From Caldifarciminota bacterium (GTDB lineage: Bacteria; Hydrothermota; Tepidihabitantia; SM23-42), in the NCBI GenBank assembly GCA_020343595.1, contig CP070802.1, positions 874,432 through 910,012 of the forward strand: a DNA stretch of 35,581 bases. The letters are read 5' to 3'. The notes beneath the pieces are model-generated. The model was not told the DNA's origin and ran no database searches. It saw nothing but the letters and a program-made list of their open reading frames with translations. The translations under genes were made by a program, and so were the position numbers. This document shows, in pieces, positions 15,951 to 24,393 of this stretch (position 1 is its first letter; each line of letters begins with the position of its first letter).

Positions 15951-18900
15951 ATGAAAATCAAATATCATGTCGTTCTCATATTGCTGATTGCAGTCCTCGG
16001 CCCTCTTTACGGAGCCCAGGTTTTTGGCGGGCGCCATCCGGCGCCCTCGCCCGATGGTACCAAGATAGCGTTTTCCTACCACGGAGACATATGGCTTGTG
16101 AATGCGAGCGGTGGAGATGCCAGAAGGTTAACCGCGAATCCCGCGTATGAAAGCAGGCCTTACTGGTCACCGGATGGAAAACTGATCGCCTTCATGACCG
16201 ACCGCTGGGGTAATGATGACATATGTATCATGCCCGCGGACGGACAAGAATCTCCAAAGAGGCTCACCTACTATGCAAATTACGATCTTATCTACGGATG
16301 GTCGCCTGACGGGAAGTCGGTGATCTTCTCATCACAGCGATACACGATCAGACCTGTTCTGTACAGCATACCAATCACCGGAGGCAACCCGCACGATTTC
16401 CTGCCGTTCGAGGCTTACAACCCGAATATCCTGCCCGATGGCAGAACAGTGTTTTTCGAGCGCGGCGGCGCAGCCTGGTGGCGCCGCAGGTACAAGGGAG
16501 GCGCAAATCAGGATATCTACAGAAAGATCTTGCCTGACGGACCCTCTGAAAGAATAACCGAGTATGAAGGCCGCGATGCTTATCCAATGTATTCGGCAGT
16601 GGACAATACGCTTTACTTCATAAGCGACCGCGGACCGAACACGGTGAATAACATCTGGCAAATGAATCTCGACGGTACAGAAGCAAGGCAAATGACCTTT
16701 GAGGATGAGGAGATACACTTCCCGAGAATATCATACGATGGCTCGCTGATCGCCTACGAGTGTCTCCATGATATCTGTACATATGATGTCCGGACCGGGC
16801 AACGAAAGAAGGTGCAAATTTCTGTCAATGAAGATTACACGACCGAGCCTTTTTCTTTTGAGACATTCACCGCAGACGCATCTGAGTTCGCGCTCGCACC
16901 CAATGAAAAAGAACTGGCATTCGTCGTCCGTGGGGACATATTCGTAATGGAAATCAAGGAAGGATCCCCGGGCAAAATAGTCCAGATCACCAAAACACCT
17001 TATGTCGAAAAGCATGTAGCATGGCATCCTCACAAGGAAATGCTCATCTATGCAGCAATGGAAGACGGCGACATGGATCTCTTCACTGTGGTTCCGCAGA
17101 GCGAGAAGCGTTTTCACGAAGACCTGATCTTCAAAACGCAGAGAATATTGAACACTGAAAATACAGAATACAGACCAGCGTTCTCGCCCAGTGGGGAACT
17201 CATTTCGTATCTGCAGAATCATGGTGAACTCTTCGTCATGAATTCAAACGGCACCGGCCAGGTCAAACTATGTAAAGAGAACGACGTGTTATGGATCGAC
17301 TGGTCGCCAGATAGCCGCTGGATCACGTTCAGCCGCACAACACTCGGCTGGCGCGAAGACGTCTTCATAGTAACCGCCGACGGAAAAACAATGCCAATCA
17401 ATGTCTCCAATCATCCAAACGATGATTACAAACCGATGTGGAGCCAGGATGGCCGCAGAGTATCATTTGCATCACGTGACGCCATTGGAAACTTGTGGAT
17501 GAAATACGTGTTTCTGCTAAAGGAAGATGAAGATAAGGAAATGGATTACTGGGAAAAGAGCGGCACCGACACGGTCGTCGTTGCTGCCAATGTTTTTATC
17601 GATTTCGACGATATCGGTGATAGAGTCCATACGGTAACGCAGGTCCGCGGCGGCTACAACCGCGTGGCACAATCGCCGGACGGCCGCCAGTATGCGATCC
17701 ATTCGGACAATCATGGCAGTGACGATATCTGGACCGTTGACTGGCTGGGCAAGGAACTGAAGAGAGTTACACATACCAGCGTCGACCCCAGGATGTTCTT
17801 TGTTTCACGGGACCGCAAGAACATCTACTATCTGTCACGCAGCGGTCAGATATCCTCGGCCGACATCAGCACGGCAAAGAGCAAACCACTGAACTTCCGC
17901 GTAGAGGTCGGTATCGATACGGAGATTCAGCGCGAGCAGGTATTCAAAGAAGCGTGGTGGTCACTGCAAGATGGTTTCTACGACAGTGATTTTCACGGAG
18001 TCGACTGGCATGAGATGTATTTGAAATACAAAGATTGGGCGTCGCATACAAGGGAGACACGTGATTTTCACGATGTCATCAGACTGATGATGGGTGAACT
18101 GAATGCATCGCACCTCGGTGTTTGGAAGAGGAGGCCAACAGGTGAAAGATCTGGATCAATCGGCATCGTACCGGATCCTTACTTCAAGGCTGCAGGCATT
18201 AAGGTCAAAGCCGTAATTGCGAACACTCCGGCCAGCAAGACCGACGTAAACATCAGAGCAGGTGAGGTCATAACACATATAAATGGTGAAGCAATCAACA
18301 TTGGAGAAAACCTTTATGAGGTTCTAAGAAACAAGGACAACGAGGAAATCGTGCTGACAATAGAAGATCGGGGACGGTCACGCACTGTTAAATTAACCTG
18401 CGAAAGCCCAAGCAGGATCCTTAATACAACACAGGAAAACTGGGTCCGGGCAAATCGAGAATATGTTCATAGTAAAAGCAACCGGCAGGTTGGCTATTTG
18501 TACATTGAATCGATGGACGAAAGGAACCTCAGGAAATTCGAAAAGGATCTGTACGAGGAAATGGACAAGGACGGACTCATCATCGATATAAGGTACAATG
18601 GCGGCGGTTCGATCCATGATGAGCTGCTCAACATACTACGCCGCACTTCATATGCCTATTCCATAGAGCGGGACGGCGAAAAATCTTACAGCTCGCTCTT
18701 CAGATGGGATAAACCTACGGTTCTCCTTATCAACGAATTCTGCTACAGCGATGCCGAAATCTTCCCGGCGGGATTCAAGGCACTCGGCCTGGGCACGGTC
18801 ATCGGCGTTCCGACGTTTGGCGCCGTCATCGGCACGATCGATATCCAGCTGCACGATGGCACTTTCTTCCGGATACCGACAACAGGGTGGTTCTTGCTCA

Positions 18901-19022
18901 ATGGTGAGAATCTGGAGAATACCTCGGTTGAACCCGACATTTTTGTCGAAAACAGTCCTGAGGAAGACGGAACGAGCAACGATAATCAGCTCACCAGGGC
19001 ACTAGAAATCCTTCTCAAGTAA
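15951..19022 (+). CDS. Tricorn-like serine protease (S41 family) with beta-propellers and PDZ domain
   Basis: A 1023-residue exported protein: signal peptide (MKIKYHVVLILLIAVLGPLYG), then many TolB/WD40-like propeller blades ('APSPDGTKIAFSYHGDIWLV', 'YWSPDGKLIAFMTDRWGNDDI', 'FSPSGELISYLQN') to about residue 640. A PDZ domain covers about 735-820 and the S41 core lies at the C-terminus. Catalytic candidates are His ~720 in 'NASHLGVW' and Ser ~932 in 'CYSDAEIFPAGFKALGLGTVIG', as in tricorn core protease. It probably degrades peptides in the periplasm. Upstream TTG 15936 is possible, but it lies inside the promoter; ATG 15951 starts the signal peptide directly. The stop codon is the first base of an inverted-repeat element. 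Confidence 0.9.
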   Translation: MKIKYHVVLILLIAVLGPLYGAQVFGGRHPAPSPDGTKIAFSYHGDIWLVNASGGDARRLTANPAYESRPYWSPDGKLIAFMTDRWGNDDICIMPADGQESPKRLTYYANYDLIYGWSPDGKSVIFSSQRYTIRPVLYSIPITGGNPHDFLPFEAYNPNILPDGRTVFFERGGAAWWRRRYKGGANQDIYRKILPDGPSERITEYEGRDAYPMYSAVDNTLYFISDRGPNTVNNIWQMNLDGTEARQMTFEDEEIHFPRISYDGSLIAYECLHDICTYDVRTGQRKKVQISVNEDYTTEPFSFETFTADASEFALAPNEKELAFVVRGDIFVMEIKEGSPGKIVQITKTPYVEKHVAWHPHKEMLIYAAMEDGDMDLFTVVPQSEKRFHEDLIFKTQRILNTENTEYRPAFSPSGELISYLQNHGELFVMNSNGTGQVKLCKENDVLWIDWSPDSRWITFSRTTLGWREDVFIVTADGKTMPINVSNHPNDDYKPMWSQDGRRVSFASRDAIGNLWMKYVFLLKEDEDKEMDYWEKSGTDTVVVAANVFIDFDDIGDRVHTVTQVRGGYNRVAQSPDGRQYAIHSDNHGSDDIWTVDWLGKELKRVTHTSVDPRMFFVSRDRKNIYYLSRSGQISSADISTAKSKPLNFRVEVGIDTEIQREQVFKEAWWSLQDGFYDSDFHGVDWHEMYLKYKDWASHTRETRDFHDVIRLMMGELNASHLGVWKRRPTGERSGSIGIVPDPYFKAAGIKVKAVIANTPASKTDVNIRAGEVITHINGEAINIGENLYEVLRNKDNEEIVLTIEDRGRSRTVKLTCESPSRILNTTQENWVRANREYVHSKSNRQVGYLYIESMDERNLRKFEKDLYEEMDKDGLIIDIRYNGGGSIHDELLNILRRTSYAYSIERDGEKSYSSLFRWDKPTVLLINEFCYSDAEIFPAGFKALGLGTVIGVPTFGAVIGTIDIQLHDGTFFRIPTTGWFLLNGENLENTSVEPDIFVENSPEEDGTSNDNQLTRALEILLK

Positions 19023-19146
19023 AAAGGGGACAGGCTACTTTTTTGCATCAGCGCCCGAAAAACAGGTTCGGTAATCATGCTGGCGGTCGTTACTGCATAA
19101 GGACCCGGCGTAAATTGAGCGTAGAAAAGTAGCCTGTCCCCTTTTT
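19021..19146. repeat. 126-bp palindromic element with 22-bp perfect inverted ends
   Basis: Left end 19021-19042 (AAAAAGGGGACAGGCTACTTTT) has its exact reverse complement at 19125-19146. The interior, about 82 bp, holds no gene. It abuts the protease stop codon and has the size and form of a non-autonomous MITE/REP-like element; the long hairpin followed by T-runs could also end transcription from either side. Confidence 0.8.
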
Positions 19147-19235
19147 TGTAACGAATCCTCTCCAAAGCACGTCTGTCTTATAAAGGCAGATAGCCTAATC
19201 CATTTATAGATTCCGAGAATAAAAGGGAGAAGAAA

Positions 19236-20477
19236 ATGAAGCAAATTTTTGGGACATTAGTTCTTGCTGGACTTATTTTCTCAGTGTATGGCCAGGAGCC
19301 GATCTTCAAAACACCGATTTACGTTTTCGATGGTGCTGCCCCGATGGATGTCGGCTTTTACGGTGCGCCCTTTGCCTACGACTGGAACGGGGATAATAAG
19401 AAAGATCTCATTGTTGGCCAGCTTGACATGGGGATGGTCCGTTATTTTGAAAATGTGGGAGAAGACAATGACCCTGTTTTCTTTGGGAGCACCTTCCTTC
19501 AAGCAAACGGCGCAACGATCCAACTGCCTTCTGGGTGATGCCAGGGATCAACGGTCGCGGTCTGCGACTGGAATGAAGATGGTCAGCGGGATCTGATCAC
19601 AGGGGATAGAGAAGGATACGTTACACTCTTCCTTGAATCTGGCAGCGGTTTGACAAACGCGGGGCATATCCAGGCAAATGGCTTCGATATCAAGGTATAC
19701 GCCAACAGCTTTCCGTTTGTTGTGGACTGGAATGACGATGGCAAAAAGGATCTCGTCGTCGGCGAGGAATTGCCAAGTTCACCCAATAGCGGCAACATTC
19801 GTGTGTATCTAAACCAGGGGACGAATCCAGCACCTAGCTTCAATGACTATTCAATAGTATACGCAGGCGACTCACAGCTCTACGTGTACAGGATAAATCC
19901 AGTGGTCTACGATTTGGATTCTGACGGGCTCCGGGATTTGATAATCGGGAATGATGATGGCCAGGTCTATTTTTACAGGAATGTCGGCAGCGCCGGATCT
20001 CCGGCCTTTGGCGATTCATTCGATACTCTAAAAACCGAAAACGGCACACCAATAGATGCAGTTGCCGGTTCCCGCATACATTTTGTCGACTGGGACGGTG
20101 ATAGCGACCTCGATCTCCTGATCAGCGGCTATGAGGGGTACGTTCAAATCTGCGAAAATGCATCAGGGACAGGAATAACGGAAGGCGAGCAAGCGATCCG
20201 TACGATCACCGGGCCGGTTATCTCACCCAACCCAGTAACGTCGACTGCGCAGTTCGCATTCTCGCTCCAGACATCGACACATGTTCGAATCGATATCTAC
20301 TCTGTCGACGGCCGCCTTGTTTCAACTCCATTGGACCAGTACATATCCAACGGAGAACACCGGCTATCATGGGATGCAACTGACAGCCGGGGCAGAAAAT
20401 TACCTGCAGGCACCTACCTTGCCCGCATCACGACAGATAATGAAACGAATACGGCAAGTGTAGTAATTACACGGTAA
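19236..20477 (+). CDS. Candidate selenoprotein: secreted FG-GAP/VCBS repeat protein with in-frame TGA (Sec101)
   Basis: One continuous frame of 413 codons with a single TGA at 19536-19538. Before it: signal peptide (MKQIFGTLVLAGLIFSVYG) and FG-GAP repeat 'APFAYDWNGDNKKDLIVGQ'. Right after it the frame continues CQGSTVAVCDWNEDGQRDLITGDREGY, followed by further repeats (about 145, 195 and 260) and a C-terminal sorting/FlgD-like domain 'ISPNPVTSTAQFAFSL…GRKLPAGTYLARI'. The repeat pattern is unbroken across the TGA and no frameshift is needed. A 7-bp hairpin with loop GGTCT starts 14 nt downstream, loop at 20 nt. Hence Sec101-Cys102 is proposed. The alternative is a nonsense mutation or sequencing error. 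ATG start with GGGAGA 5 nt before. Confidence 0.7.
19552..19570 (+). promoter_or_regulatory. Candidate bacterial SECIS hairpin in the FG-GAP gene
   Basis: CGGTCGC (19552-19558), loop GGTCT (19559-19563), GCGACTG (19564-19570): seven pairs, one of them G·T. The loop begins 21 nt after the TGA. The loop sequence is that of the E. coli fdhF SECIS, and the distance fits the bacterial range. Confidence 0.65.
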
Positions 20478-20496
20478 GAAGATTACGGATTAACAG

Positions 20497-20530
20497 AAAA
20501 GGGAGGGTCATGCGACCCTCCCTTTTTTTT
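20497..20530. terminator. Bidirectional Rho-independent terminator
   Basis: AAAA, stem GGGAGGGTC (20501-20509), loop ATGC, stem GACCCTCCC (20514-20522), then eight T. It lies between convergent FG-GAP genes. Confidence 0.93.
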
Positions 20531-20544
20531 GTCTCAGGCAACTT

Positions 20545-22527
20545 CTATTTTACTAGGAGTAATTTCTTCGTAGTGGAATATTCTCCAGCTGAGAAATTCA
20601 GAAAATAGATTCCACCCGGCAGTTTCCGGCCTGATCGGTCCGTGCAGTCCCACATTATACTATGGGATCCGGCATCCGCATTGGAATTCAAAACAGAAGC
20701 GATCTCCTCACCCAATACGTTATACACACGGATGCACACTGGGCTGCGCTCACGCAGATTGAAACCGATTACACTCGTCCCACGCGATGGGCTGGCAAAC
20801 CAGAAGTCATTTTCAAATCCTTCCTTGATGATCTCCTGGATCGCGGTGACCAGAACGTCGATCTCGTTGCTGTATCTGCTTTCAGAACCTGCCTTTATGC
20901 ACGCCGTAACGACATAGTAATACGTATTTCCTCCACTCACCGTCGAATCGATAAAAGAAGTATCAGCAACCGGCTCATCAGTCAGTTTAGTATAAGGATA
21001 ACCACTACTCAAGCTCCGGTAGACATTATAACCAACTACGTCGGGCTCTGAATTCTCAGACCACACGAGTTCGACCTGGCTGCCGCTCAATCCACCGCTC
21101 AAATTAACCGGAGGCACAGGATGATACCAACCCGTGAACCAGTGGTCGTGATGGTATGTCTGCCATTCAATATTTGCCATCTCGAGGGTCGCGCTCAGAT
21201 CCCAGATATGCACGAGGCTATCCAGACTACCAACGCCCACTTCGATGTCACCATCGCGATCGATATCGCCGAGCGTTATCGGAGCGGAAACCTGGTCTCT
21301 AGGATTAGTGATCGGCCAATCTTCAACCAGGCTCGCGTCATGATGGAATGCGTAGACCTCGCTGTCATCGCAACCGATAACAACCTCCATATCACCATCA
21401 TTATCGATATCACCGATCGCGGCAGAACTCTGGCACCACTCGCCCATGGCCGTGATCGCAGGCCAGCCGCTGACTGCCACTCCGGTATGATGCCAGGCAT
21501 GGACGTGGTATTCGGTGCCGATGCCGGTAGCGCCAACAACGATCTCCAGGTCGCCATCACCATCGAGGTCACCGAGACAGGGTTCAGCATACAAACTCGC
21601 TCCAGTACTCTGAGGCCATCCTGACAGCATCTGACCGTCGTAATCATAGACCCGTACGTTGTTATTGGCCCCAACCGTGGTAACGATGATCTCACCATAT
21701 CCATCACCATCAAGGTCGCCCATGGCAATACCATCGGTGTAGTAAGGACCAATATTACGGGGATAGCCATCGCAAGCGGTTCCATCATCATGCCATGCGT
21801 AAAGTGCACTCGCTGTGACGACGATCACTTCAAGGTCACCGTCTCCATCAAGATCACCGACGACCGGTGAATCCCGGACATTTGTCGGGCTTGCCTGGGG
21901 CCAGCCCTGTAATCCCGTCCCGTCATGATGCAGAACATATGTGCTATCGCCCTCGTAAAGACTGAAGACTATTTCCAGATCGCCGTCATAGTCGAGGTCC
22001 GATATCACCGGACTCGAATGCGCCTGTGAACCCGTCGAGAAGTAAACCGGAAACCCCGGCAGCGCGCCGCCGGTGAGCCACCAGCCGTACAAGGCGGCAT
22101 AACCCATACTTGTATTGGCGCCGGTGAATACCTCCATCACACCATCGTCGTGCATATCGCCGCCGACCGGAGCACCATAATTGTACTGCCCAAATGTTAC
22201 TGGCCAGTTAGCATAATTGGTGCCGTCACAATTCTTCAGGTGGACGATCCCGTTGGTCGTTCTTGCGCATAATACCTCCAGATTGCCACTACCATCCGCA
22301 TTGATAAAACTAACCGCATTCCACAGCCAGCCGCCCAGATGAACCGGCCAACCTGTCTGGTAGGGCATGGAATCACGATCAATGTCAAGTTTTTCAGATT
22401 GGATTCCTTGAGTCACGTCTGATAGATCCTCGTAATACCGATCATCAATGCGTGAACCCTCGGCGTTTGTGGTGATGAAAAAGAGAACGCAAAAGAACAT
22501 GGTACTGTATCTTAGATATCTCTGCAT
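20545..22527 (-). CDS. Secreted FG-GAP/VCBS repeat protein with FN3-like and sorting domains
   Basis: About 660 residues. Start ATG 22527 is chosen because a GGAGG-type site lies at 22539-22534; an upstream in-frame ATG at 22551 lacks one. Signal peptide YLRYSTMFFCVLFFITTNAEG. At least eight repeats of 'GDLDGDGDLEIVV' type form a putative seven-bladed propeller (about 60-470), with interspersed 'GWP' and 'HHDGT' strands. An Ig/FN3-like domain ('PPVNLSGGLSGSQVELVWSENSEPDVVGYNVYRS') covers about 480-575. A FlgD-like C-terminal domain ends 'RSGRKLPGGIYFLNFSAGEYSTTKKLLLVK'. Probably surface-exposed; Ca-binding DxDxDG loops are evident. Ligand unknown. Confidence 0.88.
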   Translation of the reverse strand: MQRYLRYSTMFFCVLFFITTNAEGSRIDDRYYEDLSDVTQGIQSEKLDIDRDSMPYQTGWPVHLGGWLWNAVSFINADGSGNLEVLCARTTNGIVHLKNCDGTNYANWPVTFGQYNYGAPVGGDMHDDGVMEVFTGANTSMGYAALYGWWLTGGALPGFPVYFSTGSQAHSSPVISDLDYDGDLEIVFSLYEGDSTYVLHHDGTGLQGWPQASPTNVRDSPVVGDLDGDGDLEVIVVTASALYAWHDDGTACDGYPRNIGPYYTDGIAMGDLDGDGYGEIIVTTVGANNNVRVYDYDGQMLSGWPQSTGASLYAEPCLGDLDGDGDLEIVVGATGIGTEYHVHAWHHTGVAVSGWPAITAMGEWCQSSAAIGDIDNDGDMEVVIGCDDSEVYAFHHDASLVEDWPITNPRDQVSAPITLGDIDRDGDIEVGVGSLDSLVHIWDLSATLEMANIEWQTYHHDHWFTGWYHPVPPVNLSGGLSGSQVELVWSENSEPDVVGYNVYRSLSSGYPYTKLTDEPVADTSFIDSTVSGGNTYYYVVTACIKAGSESRYSNEIDVLVTAIQEIIKEGFENDFWFASPSRGTSVIGFNLRERSPVCIRVYNVLGEEIASVLNSNADAGSHSIMWDCTDRSGRKLPGGIYFLNFSAGEYSTTKKLLLVK

Positions 22528-22593
22528 AAACCTTCCTCCCTTCATACACATTGCTCAGCAATGCGCATAGATTTGTGCTGAGAGAAAAAAATT

Positions 22594-23238
22594 CTAAAAC
22601 AGCGTGCCATACGCCGTTATGAGATTCTTGACTGACTTCTCAACGGTTTTTGCTAAGCCAGCTCTCTCCGCATGTTTCTTTACTTCGATCGGACATCCAA
22701 AAATGGCAGCAATGCGCCTGCCCATCCCAGGGAAGCTCCGGTATGTAGCGCCGAGATCAAAAGCCGGCACGACAATGACCTTTGCTCCAACATTAGCTGC
22801 CTTAATACAGGGTATGGCAAAGCCCTGTCTGAATTCAACTGCGCCAGCAACAGGCTTGTTGTATGTACCCTGAGGAGCCATGATGATCGCTTCTGCACCT
22901 CCTTTCACGATCAGCTCCCTGATCTTTTTCAATGCATGATAATTGCCCAGCATGTCATTCCCGGCTATCCAGACGATATTCATGTCCTTCAAGAAAAAAT
23001 GTGTCAAGCGGTTCTTACGGAACTTGACATTGACTACTATCCACGGTTTGGCCTTCAAGACCGTGCTTACCGCCATTCCGACGATCATACCGCCGAGATC
23101 GGAAGAATGGGTGGTGCAGACCACAACCGTGCCCCGTGCAGCAGCGCGAAGAAGATTTTCACCTCCGATTATCTTGAAATTAAAAACAATCCGAAATATC
23201 GGGGTGACATATCTACACGCGATCCTGTAATAGTCCAT
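22594..23238 (-). CDS. PlsC-like 1-acylglycerol-3-phosphate acyltransferase family protein
   Basis: A 214-residue protein with PlsC-type blocks: 'GTVVVCTTHSSDLGGMIVG' in place of the catalytic block, 'IIMAPQGTYNKPVAGAVEFRQGFA' (the P.GT…F..G block), and 'AKVIVVPAFDLG'. The canonical HxxxxD catalytic motif is altered: the candidate His is followed by S-S-D, spacing HxxD, so activity toward acyl carriers is uncertain. No TM anchor is obvious. The start lies 15 nt after a -10 box, with no clear Shine-Dalgarno sequence. The FG-GAP gene follows 66 bp downstream and may share the transcript. Confidence 0.7.
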   Translation of the reverse strand: MDYYRIACRYVTPIFRIVFNFKIIGGENLLRAAARGTVVVCTTHSSDLGGMIVGMAVSTVLKAKPWIVVNVKFRKNRLTHFFLKDMNIVWIAGNDMLGNYHALKKIRELIVKGGAEAIIMAPQGTYNKPVAGAVEFRQGFAIPCIKAANVGAKVIVVPAFDLGATYRSFPGMGRRIAAIFGCPIEVKKHAERAGLAKTVEKSVKNLITAYGTLF

Positions 23239-23253
23239 ACTCTAGGCGGTTCT

Positions 23254-23281
23254 ATTATACACCATACGCCCACACAATCAA
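23254..23281 (-). promoter_or_regulatory. Promoter of the PlsC-like gene
   Basis: TTGATT (23281-23276), 16-nt spacer, TATAAT (23259-23254). The predicted 5' leader is only about 8 nt. Confidence 0.65.
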
Positions 23282-23290
23282 GAGGCCATT

Positions 23291-23415
23291 TGGGGTCAAA
23301 TCTTCACAATTCACAATATGCATTTGAAAAACCTCCCGTGATCGGACCTGCGTTATTAACCACTAAAAATTAACAAGCAAAAGACCGAGTTGTGAATTGT
23401 GAAGATTTGACCCCA
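23291..23415. mobile_element. 125-bp MITE-like element, 26-bp perfect terminal inverted repeats (copy 1)
   Basis: Left end at 23291-23316 starts TGGGGTCAAATCTTCACAAT; the exact reverse complement lies at 23390-23415. The 73-bp interior has no gene and differs from that of copy 2 at 25561-25702. The ends of copy 1 and copy 2 are identical over at least 25 bp. Non-autonomous; no transposase in the window. Confidence 0.85.
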
Positions 23416-23433
23416 TCCCGCCATCCCGCGAAC

Positions 23434-23461
23434 TTGACATTGTCGATGCAGTGACTATCCT
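23434..23461 (+). promoter_or_regulatory. Promoter giving a near-leaderless methyltransferase mRNA
   Basis: TTGACA (23434-23439), 16-nt spacer, TATCCT (23456-23461). The in-frame TTG at 23461 overlaps the -10 box, so the ATG at 23473 is the likely start; the leader would be about 5 nt and there is no Shine-Dalgarno sequence. Confidence 0.6.
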
Positions 23462-23472
23462 TGAATCAAAAT

Positions 23473-24282
23473 ATGAATAGTGATTCGTTAAGAGAATATT
23501 TTGACACTAATAGAAAACTTTGGAATGGTCTGGTATCGATCAACAAAAAATCGAAGATGTACGATCTCGACGGTTTCAAGAAAGGGAAGAGTTCGCTCAA
23601 CTTCATTGAGCTTGAAGAACTGGGCGATGTTGCAGAGAAATCGCTGTTGCACCTGCAGTGTCATTTTGGCATGGATACGCTATCCTGGGCAAAGTTGGGC
23701 GCCAAGGTAACTGGTATCGACTTCTCAGAGGAGGCAATCCAACTTGCCAGGTCATTATCAAAAGACCTGGATATACCGGGTCGCTTTATCCAAAGTAACA
23801 TCTATGATTCCCGTGATGTTCTAAGTGAGAAATTCGACATCGTATACACATCTTACGGTGTTCTCTGCTGGTTACCCGACCTGATGGAATGGGGTAGGAT
23901 CATTAGCCACTTTCTCAAAGACAATGGTATTTTCTATATAGTTGAATTCCACCCGATTCGGTCGATGTTCGACGACGAGGGAAAAATGAAGGAATCTTAC
24001 TTTCACAGCGATAAGCCAATTCGATACGAAGGCACCGGGACTTATGCCGACCCGTCGGCACCATTCCACCACGTTACATACGAATGGATACATACCCTGG
24101 CCGATATAGTCAACTCCCTAGTCGAGGCTGAACTGAAAATCCAATTCCTGCATGAATTTCCGTTCAGCATGTATGATGATTGCCCCTGGCTTGAGCAACG
24201 GGATGATGGACTTTGGTATCACAAGAATAGAGAAATCAAAGCGCCAATGATGTTTTCGATAAGGGCAACAAAAGAACGTTGA
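23473..24282 (+). CDS. Class I SAM-dependent methyltransferase
   Basis: About 269 residues. SAM-binding motif I is the less common form 'LLHLQCHFGMDTLSWAKLGAKVTGIDFSEEAI' (about 58-90), with acidic motif 'GIDFS' at the end of strand 2. 'FDIVYTSYGVLCWLPDLMEW' (about 120-140) and 'LKDNGIFYIVEFHP' follow. The sequence 'HLQCHFGMDTLSWA' marks a widespread subfamily of unknown substrate. A C-terminal aromatic segment ('FPFSMYDDCPWLEQRDDGLWYH') is typical of the same subfamily. The stop is 2 bp before a 9-bp periodic repeat, and the gene is bracketed by the two MITE-like copies. Confidence 0.85.
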   Translation: MNSDSLREYFDTNRKLWNGLVSINKKSKMYDLDGFKKGKSSLNFIELEELGDVAEKSLLHLQCHFGMDTLSWAKLGAKVTGIDFSEEAIQLARSLSKDLDIPGRFIQSNIYDSRDVLSEKFDIVYTSYGVLCWLPDLMEWGRIISHFLKDNGIFYIVEFHPIRSMFDDEGKMKESYFHSDKPIRYEGTGTYADPSAPFHHVTYEWIHTLADIVNSLVEAELKIQFLHEFPFSMYDDCPWLEQRDDGLWYHKNREIKAPMMFSIRATKER

Positions 24283-24284
24283 AT

Positions 24285-24329
24285 TCGCTAGGCTCGTTAG
24301 TTTCGCTAATATAGCTAATCCCGCTACCA
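24285..24329. repeat. Degenerate 9-bp tandem repeat, 5 units (second locus)
   Basis: Units: tcgctaggc, tcgttagtt, tcgctaata, tagctaatc, ccgctacca, covering 24285-24329. Same TCGYTAATN consensus as at 533-604 and, again, directly downstream of a stop codon. Confidence 0.75.
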
Positions 24330-24393
24330 AATATTAGGCCGTGGCATTGCCAGCCATGTACACCACAGTATGACAATGTCAAGAAGGATACAA

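Noticed and set aside
19236..19538. Treating the FG-GAP gene as two genes or as a frameshifted pseudogene
   Set aside because: Both parts are in the same frame, separated by one TGA only, and a SECIS-like hairpin follows at the right distance; a pseudogene reading remains possible but explains less.
21276..21809. Long antisense ORFs inside the FG-GAP gene at 20545-22527
   Set aside because: Products are methionine/serine/arginine-rich shadows created by the repeated GATGGxGAT codons.
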